Below are positions 4,514 through 12,502 of a DNA stretch of 12,516 nt, in pieces. The notes below the pieces were generated by a model, which was not told where the DNA came from, ran no database searches, and was given only the letters and a program-made list of their open reading frames with translations. A program made the translations under genes and the position numbers. The stretch covers positions 1-12,516 of the forward strand of contig JAQBZS010000105.1 in the NCBI GenBank assembly GCA_027622115.1, in the 5' to 3' direction. Each line of letters begins with the position of its first letter. Positions within the stretch are counted from its first letter, which is position 1. The stretch comes from Planctomycetota bacterium. GTDB lineage: Bacteria > Planctomycetota > Planctomycetia > Planctomycetales > Planctomycetaceae.

Positions 4514-6184
4514 ATGATCTCGACTGTGCATCGCGTTGTCGTACTTGGCCTTTGTTTCGTCCTCGGGGCGATCACCGCGAGTGCTACGAATGGCGCGGAC
4601 TACCTGCGTGACTTGCAGGCTGAAGCGATTGCGAACGGCTATTCACCGGCGGCGCATTGGGGTTGGCAGCCGAGGAACTATGTCTTGTGGGGCTCGCACT
4701 CGAATCGTTTGATTCCTGTCTACACTTACGGAACCAAGGGAGCCGGATCCCAGATCGATCTCCAGGATTACATCGGTGCGAACAGCCGCTATCGAAATCG
4801 TGAAGCGGTCGAGAAGCTATACGGTTATGTTCCCGATCGGACGGTGTCTTCGGCCGCCGAGTATATGGATCAGACCGACGTCTATCGGATTCAGCGAGCG
4901 GCGCTGGAAGCTGGAAAGAAACACATCTTCCTCGTCGTGTTCGACGGGATGGATTGGCAAACGACTCGCGCCGCGAGCATCTACAACTTGCAGCGCGTCG
5001 CGTACACCGAAGGCCGTGGAGTAGGAACGCATTTCCAAGATTACACGGCCGGCGGCACCAGTCAGTTCGGGTTCATGGTGACAGCGCCACACAACGAAGG
5101 AACTTCGGTTGATGTCGATACACAGGTTGTTGAAAATCCAGGCGGAGAGCTGCGCGGCGGTTACGATCCCGCACGTGGAGGTCCAAATCCCTGGACCGCC
5201 GGTGCGGACCCGCAGTACCTTGTTTCCGAACCCAAGCAGGCGACGAACCGACATGCGTACACCGACTCGTCGAGCGCGTCCACGGGCATGACAGCCGGCG
5301 TCAAGACCTACAATGGTGCCATTGCCGTCGATGCACAAGGCAAGCAAGTCGAGCCCATCGCCCATCGGGCTCAGGCTCGTGGCTACAAAGTTGGGATCGT
5401 CTCGAGTGTTCCGATCAGCCACGCAACACCGGCTTCGGGCTACGCCCACAACGTAGGTCGCGACGATTATCAAGACCTCATTCGCGACATGCTAGGTTTG
5501 TCTTCGATTAGCCATCCCGACGAACCGCTTCCCGGTCTCGATGTCGTCATTGGCGGTGGATATGGCGAGCTCCACGAGAAAAGTTCCGGGCAAGGAAAGA
5601 ACTTCGTGCCGGGGAATGCTTATCTCACCGATGACGATCTCGCTCGCGTCGACGTCAAGCACGGCGGAGAGTACGTCGTCGCTCAGCGAGCAAGCGGCGT
5701 CCGCGGCGGTCAAGCGCTGGCCGAGGCGGCGCGGCAAGCGGCAGCACAAGGCAAGCGATTGCTGGGATTCTACGGGCTTGGGAACGCCAAAGGCCACCTG
5801 CCCTTCCAAACCGCCGATGGTGACTTTCAGCCAGCACCGGGGAAGTCCAAGAAAGCCGAGCAGTACACCGCCGCCGATATCACCGAGAACCCAACGCTGG
5901 CCGACATGACCTCGGCGGCGCTGGCTGTATTACAGTCGAGCGGCCAAGGGATGTGGTTGTTGGTCGAGCCGGGAGACGTCGATTGGGCCAACCACGACAA
6001 TAACCTCGACAACTCAATCGGCGCGGTCAACAGCGGCGACGCAGCGGTGAAAGTGATCACGGATTGGGTTGAGCAGCACAGCAATTGGCAAGAGTCGTTG
6101 TTGATCGTCACCGCGGACCACGGCCATTACCTGTTCTTGGATCGACCCGAGCTATTGATCGCGCCACCCGCCGTGACGCGGTAA
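4514..6184 (+). CDS. secreted alkaline phosphatase (PhoA superfamily)
   Basis: This 556-residue precursor hydrolyses phosphate monoesters in the periplasm or outside the cell. A signal peptide is clear (hydrophobic VVVLGLCFVLGAITASA, residues 8-24). Active-site landmarks in family order are Asp144 in VVFDGMDW (metal ligand), Asp251-Ser252 in TDSSSASTGMT (metal ligand and nucleophile, matching D101-S102 of E. coli PhoA), His303 and Thr305 in SHATPA, Glu485/Asp490/His494 in VEPGDVDWANH, and Asp535-His536 in TADHGH. The chain ends only 20 residues after that last motif. I see no counterpart of the third zinc-binding histidine (E. coli His412), so either this clade places it elsewhere or the C-terminus is shortened. 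The start is the ATG giving a good signal peptide; no Shine-Dalgarno site is visible. It stands alone, with a tRNA gene downstream. Confidence 0.88.
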   Translation: MISTVHRVVVLGLCFVLGAITASATNGADYLRDLQAEAIANGYSPAAHWGWQPRNYVLWGSHSNRLIPVYTYGTKGAGSQIDLQDYIGANSRYRNREAVEKLYGYVPDRTVSSAAEYMDQTDVYRIQRAALEAGKKHIFLVVFDGMDWQTTRAASIYNLQRVAYTEGRGVGTHFQDYTAGGTSQFGFMVTAPHNEGTSVDVDTQVVENPGGELRGGYDPARGGPNPWTAGADPQYLVSEPKQATNRHAYTDSSSASTGMTAGVKTYNGAIAVDAQGKQVEPIAHRAQARGYKVGIVSSVPISHATPASGYAHNVGRDDYQDLIRDMLGLSSISHPDEPLPGLDVVIGGGYGELHEKSSGQGKNFVPGNAYLTDDDLARVDVKHGGEYVVAQRASGVRGGQALAEAARQAAAQGKRLLGFYGLGNAKGHLPFQTADGDFQPAPGKSKKAEQYTAADITENPTLADMTSAALAVLQSSGQGMWLLVEPGDVDWANHDNNLDNSIGAVNSGDAAVKVITDWVEQHSNWQESLLIVTADHGHYLFLDRPELLIAPPAVTR

Positions 6185-6250
6185 CTCTGGCGAGCTTATA
6201 CCACGCGGTCTGGTCGCCCAAACGCTGACCCATTACAATCGAATCCAGTT

Positions 6251-6325
6251 CGGGCCGTAGCGCAGCCTGGTTAGCGCGTTTGACTGGGGGTCAAAAGGTC
6301 GGAGGTTCGAATCCTCTCGGCCCGA
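6251..6325 (+). tRNA. tRNA-Pro (anticodon GGG)
   Basis: The full cloverleaf can be drawn by hand. The acceptor stem CGGGCCG/CGGCCCG (6251-6257 with 6318-6324) has seven perfect pairs and discriminator A6325. The D-arm is GCGC/GCGC. The anticodon stem is TTTGA/TCAAA with loop CTGGGGG and anticodon GGG at 6286-6288. The variable loop is AGGTC. The T-arm is GGAGG/CCTCT with TTCGAAT. The 3' CCA is not encoded. It reads CCC and, by wobble, CCU proline codons. Confidence 0.97.
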
Positions 6326-6337
6326 CTGCTGAACGTG

Positions 6338-6372
6338 ACAGCTCTTTGCCGATCTCGGCGGAGGGCTGTTTT
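6338..6372 (+). terminator. intrinsic terminator of tRNA-Pro
   Basis: A 14-bp stem (6338-6351 with 6356-6369, including a few G-T pairs) closes an ATCT loop and runs into TTTT. It starts 12 bp after the tRNA. Its last T is the first base of the converging fucD stop codon region, so the tRNA transcript ends just before running antisense into fucD. Confidence 0.75.
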
Positions 6373-7721
6373 CATGGGTAGATTTGGCGTGCGTCGAACT
6401 GCTTGGAGGAAGGAGTGGGGTCCGGCGGCGTCCACTCCGATCCGATGGGGAATTCAAAGGCGTCCAGTGAATCCAATCTCATGGTGGCACTGTATCCTGG
6501 TGCCGTGGGAGGCATGTACCGCCCGTCGTGCATGACAAGTGGATCAACGAAATGCTCGTGGAGGTGATCTGCATACTCGGCGATGCGGTCTTCGAGACTC
6601 GCGCTGACGCAAACGTAGTCGAAGATGGCCAAATGCTGGACGTACTCGCAAAGCCCGACGCCGCCGGCGTGGGGGCACACGGGGATGCCAAACTTTCGAG
6701 CCATCAGCAACACCGCCAGCACTTCGTTCACTCCGCCCATGCGGCAGCTATCGATCTGGCAGATTTGTAATCCGCCCGACTGCATGAACTGCTTGAACAT
6801 CACGCGATTGTGACACATCTCGCCGGTGGCGACTTTGATCGGCGCGATCGCTTTGGCGATCACTGCATGGCCGAGGATGTCATCGGGTGACGTTGGTTCC
6901 TCGATGAACCACGGTTTGAATTCCGCCAAGGCCCGCATGTACTCGATCGTCTGGCCGACATCCCAGACCTGATTGGCGTCCATCATCAGCCGCCGGTCCC
7001 AACCGATTTCTTCGCGGATGATTCGGCAGCGGCGAATGTCGTCGTCCAGATCGCGGCCCACTTTGATCTTGAAATGTGACCAGCCACGTGACATCAGGTC
7101 GCGGCATTGGGCTCGCAGCTTCTCGTCCGAGTACCCCAGCCAGCCGGCCGATGTCGTGTACGACGGATAGCCATCGTGCTGCATCTCGTCGATGCGGGCA
7201 GCACGCGAGGAGAAATTGGCGGCCAGCAGGTCCGTGGCTTCGTCAGGCGTCAGGGCGTCGGTGATATAACGGAAATCGATGCACGACACGAGTTGCTTGG
7301 GCGTCATCTCGCACAGCAACTGCCACAGCGGCTTGCCTGCCAACTTCGCATATAAATCCCAGACGGCATTCACGACGGCGGCCGTCGCCAGATGGATCAC
7401 TCCCTTTTCGGGACCAACCCACCGCAACTGGCTGTCGCCCGTGATGTGACGCCAGAAGCCACCCATGTTCGCCGTGAACGCTTCGAGCGAATGACCCACC
7501 AGCAGCGGAGCCAGCGACCGGATTGCCGCGACGCACAATTCGTTGCCGCGGCCGATCGTGAAGGTCAGGCCGTTGCCTTCCAGACCGTCCAGATCCGTGT
7601 GTAACGTGACGTAGGCGGCGGAATAATCCGGGTCCGGATTCATGGCATCCGAACCATCCAGGTTTCGAGACGTCGGAAATCGAATGTCGCGGGCCGTGAG
7701 GCCGATGATGTTCGCGGCCAT
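6372..7721 (-). CDS. fucD: L-fuconate dehydratase
   Basis: This 449-residue enolase-superfamily enzyme dehydrates L-fuconate to 2-keto-3-deoxy-L-fuconate in non-phosphorylating fucose breakdown, in the cytoplasm. It has the capping domain at residues 1-140 and a (beta/alpha)7-beta barrel after it. The catalytic residues fall at the positions I recall for Xanthomonas campestris FucD: Lys218 and Lys220 (HFKIKVG), Asp248 (MMDAN), Glu274 (FIEEPTSPDD), Glu301 (TGEMCHN), and the Asp324/His351 dyad (QIDSCR, PHAGG). CIDFRYITD is also typical. The start is the ATG at 7719-7721 (MAANIIGLTARD). An AAAGGG lies 8 nt upstream, and the 135-codon open extension beyond it is low-complexity Arg/Ser-rich, unlike the family. 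It converges on tRNA-Pro. Two palindromes upstream suggest repression. A different acid-sugar dehydratase is unlikely given the residue-by-residue match. Confidence 0.95.
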   Translation of the reverse strand: MAANIIGLTARDIRFPTSRNLDGSDAMNPDPDYSAAYVTLHTDLDGLEGNGLTFTIGRGNELCVAAIRSLAPLLVGHSLEAFTANMGGFWRHITGDSQLRWVGPEKGVIHLATAAVVNAVWDLYAKLAGKPLWQLLCEMTPKQLVSCIDFRYITDALTPDEATDLLAANFSSRAARIDEMQHDGYPSYTTSAGWLGYSDEKLRAQCRDLMSRGWSHFKIKVGRDLDDDIRRCRIIREEIGWDRRLMMDANQVWDVGQTIEYMRALAEFKPWFIEEPTSPDDILGHAVIAKAIAPIKVATGEMCHNRVMFKQFMQSGGLQICQIDSCRMGGVNEVLAVLLMARKFGIPVCPHAGGVGLCEYVQHLAIFDYVCVSASLEDRIAEYADHLHEHFVDPLVMHDGRYMPPTAPGYSATMRLDSLDAFEFPIGSEWTPPDPTPSSKQFDARQIYP

Positions 7722-7743
7722 CGCTGGAGCCCTTTCTAGAAAC

Positions 7744-7757
7744 TTGTTCAGGAACAA
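7744..7757. promoter_or_regulatory. palindromic operator candidate upstream of fucD
   Basis: TTGTTC-AG-GAACAA is a perfect 6+6 bp palindrome 22 bp before the fucD start. This position would lie in the promoter or 5' leader, where a sugar-responsive repressor usually binds. The regulator is not in the window, and a chance palindrome of this size cannot be excluded. Confidence 0.4.
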
Positions 7758-7773
7758 CGCCGTGTTTTCTTGG

Positions 7774-7793
7774 GACGGCCAATCTTGACCGTC
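7774..7793. promoter_or_regulatory. second, 20-bp operator-like dyad upstream of fucD
   Basis: GACGGCCAA (7774-7782) and TTGACCGTC (7785-7793) match as inverted repeats at 8 of 9 positions around a 2-bp centre. This lies 52 bp upstream of the fucD start and 16 bp from the other palindrome. The size and spacing fit a LacI- or GntR-type site; this is inference. Confidence 0.4.
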
Positions 7794-7873
7794 TGCCTGA
7801 TTTGAAATCGCGCGAGCCCTACAACTGCCGCATTCGGCGTCAACTCCGCCAGCGGCAAAGCGCCTACACGAAC

Positions 7874-9310
7874 TTACCCGAACAACTCGACCAGCGGCCG
7901 ACCCCCATCGAGGATCTGGACGGGACGGCCTTGGCGATCGGGCAGCCGGATTTCGGGATCGATGCCGAGCGCCCAATAGATCGTGGCAGCGAGATCTTCG
8001 GGGCTGACCGGATTGTCTTTCGGATACGCGGCGTCTTTGTCCGATTCGCCATACGCGATCCCGCCTCGAATGCCAGCTCCGGCGAGCACACACGGGAAAC
8101 AATAGGTCCAATGTCCGCGGCCCCAAGCACCGGTCGCCTTGGGCGTGCGTCCCATCTCGCCAATCGCGACAACAAGCGTTTCGTCCAGCAGGCCACGTTG
8201 GTCGAGATCTTCAACCAAAGCGGAAAACGCCTGGTCGAAGCCCGGAATCAGATGCTTTTCGAGATCCTTGCTGTGTTGGTGCGAATCCCAGCTGTATCCG
8301 TCCGGTGCATCCCACAGCACCGTGGCGAAACGTGTGCCCGCCTCGATCATGCGACGACCCATCAGCGTCGACTGACCGAACAGATGCCGGCCATAGCGAT
8401 CGCGAAGTGCGTCCGACTCTTGACCGATGTCGAGCGCCGTGCGGATGGCTTCCGAAGTGACGAGCGTCGCGGCTCGTTCGCGCAACTGATCTTGCGCCGC
8501 GAATTTGTCCACCGCATCGACTTGACGCCGCACGTCGTCAAACTGCTCCAGCAGGCTGCGACGGCCGCGCAGCCGATCGAGTGTGATCTCATTCTTCGAG
8601 ACCAGTCCTTTGATCGTAAAGTCGAGTTCCTCGTCGGTGCAGTCACGAAAGAACGGATTGTCGTCTTTGCCGCGTTTGCGGATGTCGGTCGCCAGCGCGT
8701 TGTAAGCCGAGCCCAGCCAGCCCGCGTATTGGCCCGTGCGGTCGTAGCCTTGCAAATGACCAAGCCGGTTCGGCAGGTAAACATAATCGGGCAAAGCGCG
8801 TTCGTGAGCGTTGGGCAGGTGCTGCGAGAGATATTCGACGACGCTCCCCATCGCCGGCCAATCGGTCTCGCGGGCGTTGACGTCGTTTCCGTCCGCGGCG
8901 GAACGAGTCCATTTGTGTCCGGTTTGAATGTAGTGACAGGCGTTGTGATCGTTGTGCGGATGCGTCATCGTGCGGATGACGGCGAACTTGTCCGAGACCG
9001 TCGCGCTGCGCGAAAGGTGTTCGCAGATGTTCAGCCCCGGCGTTCGCGACGCAATCGGTTTGAAGGGGCCGCGCAACTCACTCGGCGCGTCGGGTTTCAT
9101 GTCGAACGTTTCGAGCTGACTCGGACCGCCAAATAAATACAAAAACAAAACCGACTTCGCGCGAGCCTTCTCGAACGGCAAACCCGCCTGCTCGGCGGCC
9201 AACACCCGCGGCAGCGTCAAGCCAAACAGCCCCGCCCCTCCGACTTGCAGCAACTCGCGTCGGGTCAACCCCGAGCAAACACTCCGCGGACGTCCGTTGA
9301 TGGTCAGCAT
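7874..9310 (-). CDS. DUF1501 family protein with Tat signal
   Basis: This 478-residue protein is of the planctomycete-rich DUF1501 family, whose fold is related to sulfatases and alkaline phosphatases but whose substrate is unknown. It starts with a Tat signal: LTRRELLQVGG (Arg17-Arg18), a hydrophobic stretch GLFGLTLP, then AAEQA. It should therefore be exported folded, probably with bound metal. Family landmarks are LFGGPSQLETFDMKPDAP (60-75 region), THPHNDH (116-122), YSWDSHQ (339-345), GEMGRTP (384-390) and GRGHW (397-401), which supply the putative metal-binding Asp/His residues. The start is the ATG at 9308-9310, with GGAG 8 nt upstream. Members usually sit next to a DUF1549/DUF1553 cytochrome-like partner; none is present here, so this copy is an orphan. 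A long open frame on the opposite strand (7802-9136) is its shadow. Confidence 0.92.
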   Translation of the reverse strand: MLTINGRPRSVCSGLTRRELLQVGGAGLFGLTLPRVLAAEQAGLPFEKARAKSVLFLYLFGGPSQLETFDMKPDAPSELRGPFKPIASRTPGLNICEHLSRSATVSDKFAVIRTMTHPHNDHNACHYIQTGHKWTRSAADGNDVNARETDWPAMGSVVEYLSQHLPNAHERALPDYVYLPNRLGHLQGYDRTGQYAGWLGSAYNALATDIRKRGKDDNPFFRDCTDEELDFTIKGLVSKNEITLDRLRGRRSLLEQFDDVRRQVDAVDKFAAQDQLRERAATLVTSEAIRTALDIGQESDALRDRYGRHLFGQSTLMGRRMIEAGTRFATVLWDAPDGYSWDSHQHSKDLEKHLIPGFDQAFSALVEDLDQRGLLDETLVVAIGEMGRTPKATGAWGRGHWTYCFPCVLAGAGIRGGIAYGESDKDAAYPKDNPVSPEDLAATIYWALGIDPEIRLPDRQGRPVQILDGGRPLVELFG

Positions 9311-9351
9311 TTGCGAATCTCCAAACGTGGTCTCTGGTCACAACCAGCGTA

Positions 9352-9402
9352 GGATGGACCTCTGGTCCGTCCAAGCCAGCAGAACGGACGAGGCGTCCAT
9401 TC
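9352..9402. repeat. imperfect extragenic palindrome
   Basis: The arms at 9352-9370 (GGATGGACCTCTGGTCCGT) and 9384-9402 pair at 15 of 19 positions around a 13-bp spacer. It lies between the divergent DUF1501 and endonuclease-fold genes. From memory, GGATGGAC...GTCCGTCC palindromes recur between planctomycete genes; this was not checked. The rest of the 268-bp gap holds a lone TTGACA at 9451 without a matching -10. Confidence 0.5.
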
Positions 9403-9578
9403 TTCAAGATCGAATCTCCAAGCCGGCTCTTCTAAAGCATGCACAGGAGCTTGACACTATACCCGATTTCTCAAACGCATCCAAATTCATTTGAGCTTGC
9501 GGCAACCAGGCACCTCTGATAAAAGCCTTCCGCTCGGCTGCGCGCATCTCGACTTGTTTCGTTCGACGAAGGCCAAGG

Positions 9579-10877
9579 ATGGCTCTGTTCAAAAGGAAAT
9601 TGTTCAGCAGGGACTCCGCGCCGCAATTCATCGTGGGACTGGCAAGCTCGGGACTGCCTTGGCCAATCCGGTGGATTCTCGGCACACGAATTGTCTCCCG
9701 AATCGTGTTCCTGCTGGTGCCGGTCCTGATCACGATCGGAGTGCTGACGCTCGATTGGTCGAACGGTTGGCCGAGATTCTCTGTCAATCGAGAGCGCGCG
9801 ATCGAAGTTGGCGAAGCCGCCAAGGGATTGGCAAACGAAGTTCGGGATCAGATCCCGGACGGTATCGCGGAGAAAGTCCGCGAGCGGCTTCCAGAGGGGC
9901 TCGCGCTCGATCGCTGGTCATCGGTAACCGCGGCATCGCATGAGGCAAGTTCGCACGCGCCCCGCGAACTCGATATCGCCGCACCAGCAGGCCACGAGTT
10001 TGCCTCGACCATTCGAATTGCGAGCTTCAACATTCAAGTCCTTGGCACATCGAAGGCCGGCAAGCCGCCTGTCATGAATGTCTTGGCGAAGGTGGTTCGT
10101 CGCTTTGACATTGTCGCGATCCAGGAACTGCGGACGAACGACGCCTCGGTGATGGAAAGCTTTATATCGCTCATTAACGCCGAAGGAGGCGGCTATCGCT
10201 ATCTCGTTGGCCCGCGGCTTGGGCGAACGAGCAGCAAGGAACAATACGTTTTCGTCTACGATTCGACGCGGATCGATGTTGATCCGCAATCGCTTCTGAC
10301 GGTCGCCGATCCGCAAGACTACTTGCATCGCGAACCGACGATGGCGCGGTTTCAAGTCCGATCAAACTCGATGCAACCGGGCTTCTCCTTTATCTTGGCC
10401 AACATCCACACCGATCCCGACGAGACCGACACGGAACTCGACGCACTCGACGACGTCTTCGTTTTGCTACAGCAAAACGGCTGGCGAGAGGACGATGTGA
10501 TCCTGTTGGGTGACCTGAACGTCAGTTACCGGGAGCTTGGCGAGTTGGGGCGATTGCCGAACATCGCGTCTACCGTGCATGGCGAGCCGACAAATACGCG
10601 CGGCACCAAGTCGTACGACAACATCGTCTTTGATCGGCTTGCGACGAGCGAGTTCACGGGGACCGCTGGCATTCTAAACCTGCAGCAGGAATTTGGACTG
10701 AGCATGGACCAAGCCATCGAGGTGTCGGACCATCTGCCCATTTGGGCTGAGTTCGACGCTTACGAGCATGGCGTGGAAGTTCCGGTCGCGTCCCGCCCCG
10801 TCGAATCACCGACAGGGAGCGGCCAAGCTCGAATCGTCGAGAATCCTTTGTTGCGTCCGCGTGGTTACCAACGCTGA
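9579..10877 (+). CDS. membrane-anchored endonuclease/exonuclease/phosphatase (DNase I-fold) protein
   Basis: This 432-residue protein has a single N-terminal membrane helix (about 37-58, IVSRIVFLLVPVLITIGVLT) after a basic start, a linker with charged repeats (about 70-140), then a DNase I-like domain (145-393). Catalytic landmarks are all visible: Asn151 in IASFNIQ, Glu183 in IQELR, His277 in ANIHTD, Asp312 and Asn314 in LLGDLNV, Asp347-Asn348 in SYDNIVF, and Asp384-His385 in SDHLPIW. It is a metal-dependent phosphodiesterase; by topology the domain most likely faces the periplasm, where it could degrade DNA or phosphodiesters. The substrate cannot be told from sequence. The start ATG has GAAGG 6 nt upstream. 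A short TCGGAC-TTT-GTCCGA hairpin follows the stop (10880-10894) without a T-run. It is divergent from the DUF1501 gene. Confidence 0.88.
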   Translation: MALFKRKLFSRDSAPQFIVGLASSGLPWPIRWILGTRIVSRIVFLLVPVLITIGVLTLDWSNGWPRFSVNRERAIEVGEAAKGLANEVRDQIPDGIAEKVRERLPEGLALDRWSSVTAASHEASSHAPRELDIAAPAGHEFASTIRIASFNIQVLGTSKAGKPPVMNVLAKVVRRFDIVAIQELRTNDASVMESFISLINAEGGGYRYLVGPRLGRTSSKEQYVFVYDSTRIDVDPQSLLTVADPQDYLHREPTMARFQVRSNSMQPGFSFILANIHTDPDETDTELDALDDVFVLLQQNGWREDDVILLGDLNVSYRELGELGRLPNIASTVHGEPTNTRGTKSYDNIVFDRLATSEFTGTAGILNLQQEFGLSMDQAIEVSDHLPIWAEFDAYEHGVEVPVASRPVESPTGSGQARIVENPLLRPRGYQR

Positions 10878-10954
10878 ACTCGGACTTTGTCCGATTAGAA
10901 ACTCCGTTTGTTTACCGCGCCAATTCATTCCCGAGATCCGGTCGCCGACAACGG

Positions 10955-10983
10955 TTTCGCACGAGTGTCGCATGATGCATAAT
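10955..10983 (+). promoter_or_regulatory. possible sulfatase promoter
   Basis: CATAAT (10978-10983) is a 5/6 match to a -10 box and is preceded 17 bp upstream by TTTCGC, a poor -35. It lies 44 bp before the sulfatase ATG. The signal is weak. Confidence 0.22.
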
Positions 10984-11027
10984 GCAACTCCGTTCTGTTG
11001 AACTCCCCGCTCGGATGGTGACTTGCC

Positions 11028-12446
11028 ATGAATCACCTTTGTCTCTTACGTCTTGCTGTTGCCGCGATTCTCACTTCGTCCACGGTGAACGTGGCCTTGT
11101 TTGCCGCAGCTCGCGACCGTCCGAACGTTTTGTTTCTTCTGACGGATGACCAACGCCCGGACACGATCCACGAACTCGGCAACCCAAACATCGACACGCC
11201 GAATCTGGATGCTCTCGCCCGCCGCGGCGTGGCGTTCACGCGGGCCGTTTGTGCGAATCCAATCTGCACGCCGAGTCGGGCCGAGATCCTGTCGGGACGC
11301 AGCGGCTTCCGCAATGGCGTGATTGATTTCGGCAGGCAAATCGATCCAACATTAAAACTGTGGCCGCAAGCGATGACCGAAGCAGGCTATCGCTCGTGGT
11401 ACGTCGGCAAGTGGCACAACGACGGCAGGCCAATTCAACGCGGCTACGAACAGACACTGGGGCTGTTCACCGGCGGGGGCGGAAAGTGGTGGAAAGATAC
11501 CGTCGACTGGAAAGGGACGCCGGTGACAGGCTATCGCGGCTGGATCTTTCAGGACGACGAGCGCAATCTGTTTCCCGAGCGCGGCGTTGGGTTGACGCCC
11601 GACATCAGCAGCAAGTTCGCGGACGCGGCGATTGAGTTCATCCGCCGCAAGCCAGCTGAGCCATTCTTCCTGCAAGTCGCGTTCACGGCACCGCACGATC
11701 CGCTCTACTTCCCGCCGGGCTTCGAGGAGAAATACGCTGCCGACAAGCTTCCGCTCCCAGCGAACTTTTTGCCGGAGCATCCGTTTGATCACGGCAACTT
11801 CGACGGGCGTGACGAACAGCTGCTGCCGTGGCCGCGCACGCCACGGATGATTCGTGAGTTACTGGCGGTTTATTACGCGGTGATTTCGGACTTGGACAAG
11901 CAGGTCGGACGAATCGTCGAATCACTGCGCGAGACGGAGCAGTTGGACAACACAATCATCATCTTTTCGAGCGACCACGGTTTGGGAGTTGGGAGTCACG
12001 GTCTGCGCGGCAAGCAAAGCATGTACGAGCACACGATCAACGTCCCACTCCTTCTCGCTGGGCCGCACATTCCGGCGGGCGAGATCCGTGATGCTCAAGT
12101 CTATCTCCGCGAACTCTATCCCACGACGTGCGAATTAGTCGGTATCGAAATCCCGAAGACCGTTGACGGTACGAGTTTCGCCCAGGTAATCACTGGCAAA
12201 ACGGCCAACACGCACGATCACGTGTTCTGTTACTTTCGGGACAAGCAACGCATGATCCGTGAATCACAATGGAAGCTGATTCATTACCCGGCGATCGAAC
12301 GCTGGCAGCTGTTCGATCTGATCGCGGACCCGAACGAGTTGATCGATCTGTCGGGCGACACGACGAAGGCCGAAGTACTGAAACGACTTCGCACGAAGCT
12401 GCGAGCCGAGCAAGTGGCGGCAGGTGATCCGCTCGCCGCGGGCTAA
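11028..12446 (+). CDS. secreted type I sulfatase
   Basis: This 472-residue arylsulfatase-family enzyme removes sulfate esters, most likely from algal or other polysaccharide. A signal peptide is present (LRLAVAAILTSSTVNVALFAAA). Metal ligands Asp40-Asp41 (LLTDDQRPD) and Asp316-His317 (SSDHG) are present. The formylglycine motif is C80-T-P-S-R84 in CTPSRAEILSGR, so activity needs a formylglycine-generating enzyme encoded elsewhere. Lys128 (GKWH), His223 (APHDP) and Lys329 (GKQSMYEH) complete the sulfate pocket. The end (WQLFDLIADPNELIDL) is the usual C-terminal subdomain, so the gene is whole. The ATG has GGTGA 7 nt upstream. It may share the role of fucD in using sulfated fucans, but it is not in the same operon; its substrate cannot be read from sequence. 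Confidence 0.95.
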   Translation: MNHLCLLRLAVAAILTSSTVNVALFAAARDRPNVLFLLTDDQRPDTIHELGNPNIDTPNLDALARRGVAFTRAVCANPICTPSRAEILSGRSGFRNGVIDFGRQIDPTLKLWPQAMTEAGYRSWYVGKWHNDGRPIQRGYEQTLGLFTGGGGKWWKDTVDWKGTPVTGYRGWIFQDDERNLFPERGVGLTPDISSKFADAAIEFIRRKPAEPFFLQVAFTAPHDPLYFPPGFEEKYAADKLPLPANFLPEHPFDHGNFDGRDEQLLPWPRTPRMIRELLAVYYAVISDLDKQVGRIVESLRETEQLDNTIIIFSSDHGLGVGSHGLRGKQSMYEHTINVPLLLAGPHIPAGEIRDAQVYLRELYPTTCELVGIEIPKTVDGTSFAQVITGKTANTHDHVFCYFRDKQRMIRESQWKLIHYPAIERWQLFDLIADPNELIDLSGDTTKAEVLKRLRTKLRAEQVAAGDPLAAG

Positions 12447-12477
12447 GCAAGTGTGGACAAACCAATTCCCGGAGATT

Positions 12478-12502
12478 GGGAGGGCGAGGCTCCTGCCGAG
12501 CC
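12478..12502. repeat. GC-rich extragenic repeat candidate
   Basis: GGGAGGGCGAGG followed by CTCCTGCCGAGCC contains a perfect GGCTC-CTGCC-GAGCC hairpin (12488-12502). I recall this word as common between planctomycete genes, but I could not check. It lies 41 bp after the sulfatase stop; no T-run is seen before the window ends. Confidence 0.35.

Noticed and set aside
6251..6325. tRNA-Pro as the attachment site of the element
   Set aside because: No copy of the tRNA 3' end is visible in the accessory segment or at its border, and the alkaline phosphatase gene separates them.
7722..8126. 135-codon N-terminal extension of fucD
   Set aside because: The extension is Arg/Ser-rich, overlaps the DUF1501 3' end, and adds nothing known in the family. 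With the start at 7721 every catalytic residue falls at its expected number.
7802..9136. 444-codon open frame on the plus strand
   Set aside because: It lies almost wholly opposite the DUF1501 gene, whose family motifs are unmistakable. The translation is Arg/Val-rich without motifs: a high-GC antisense shadow.
9451..9479. promoter with perfect TTGACA before the endonuclease-fold gene
   Set aside because: No acceptable -10 hexamer lies at 16-18 bp spacing.
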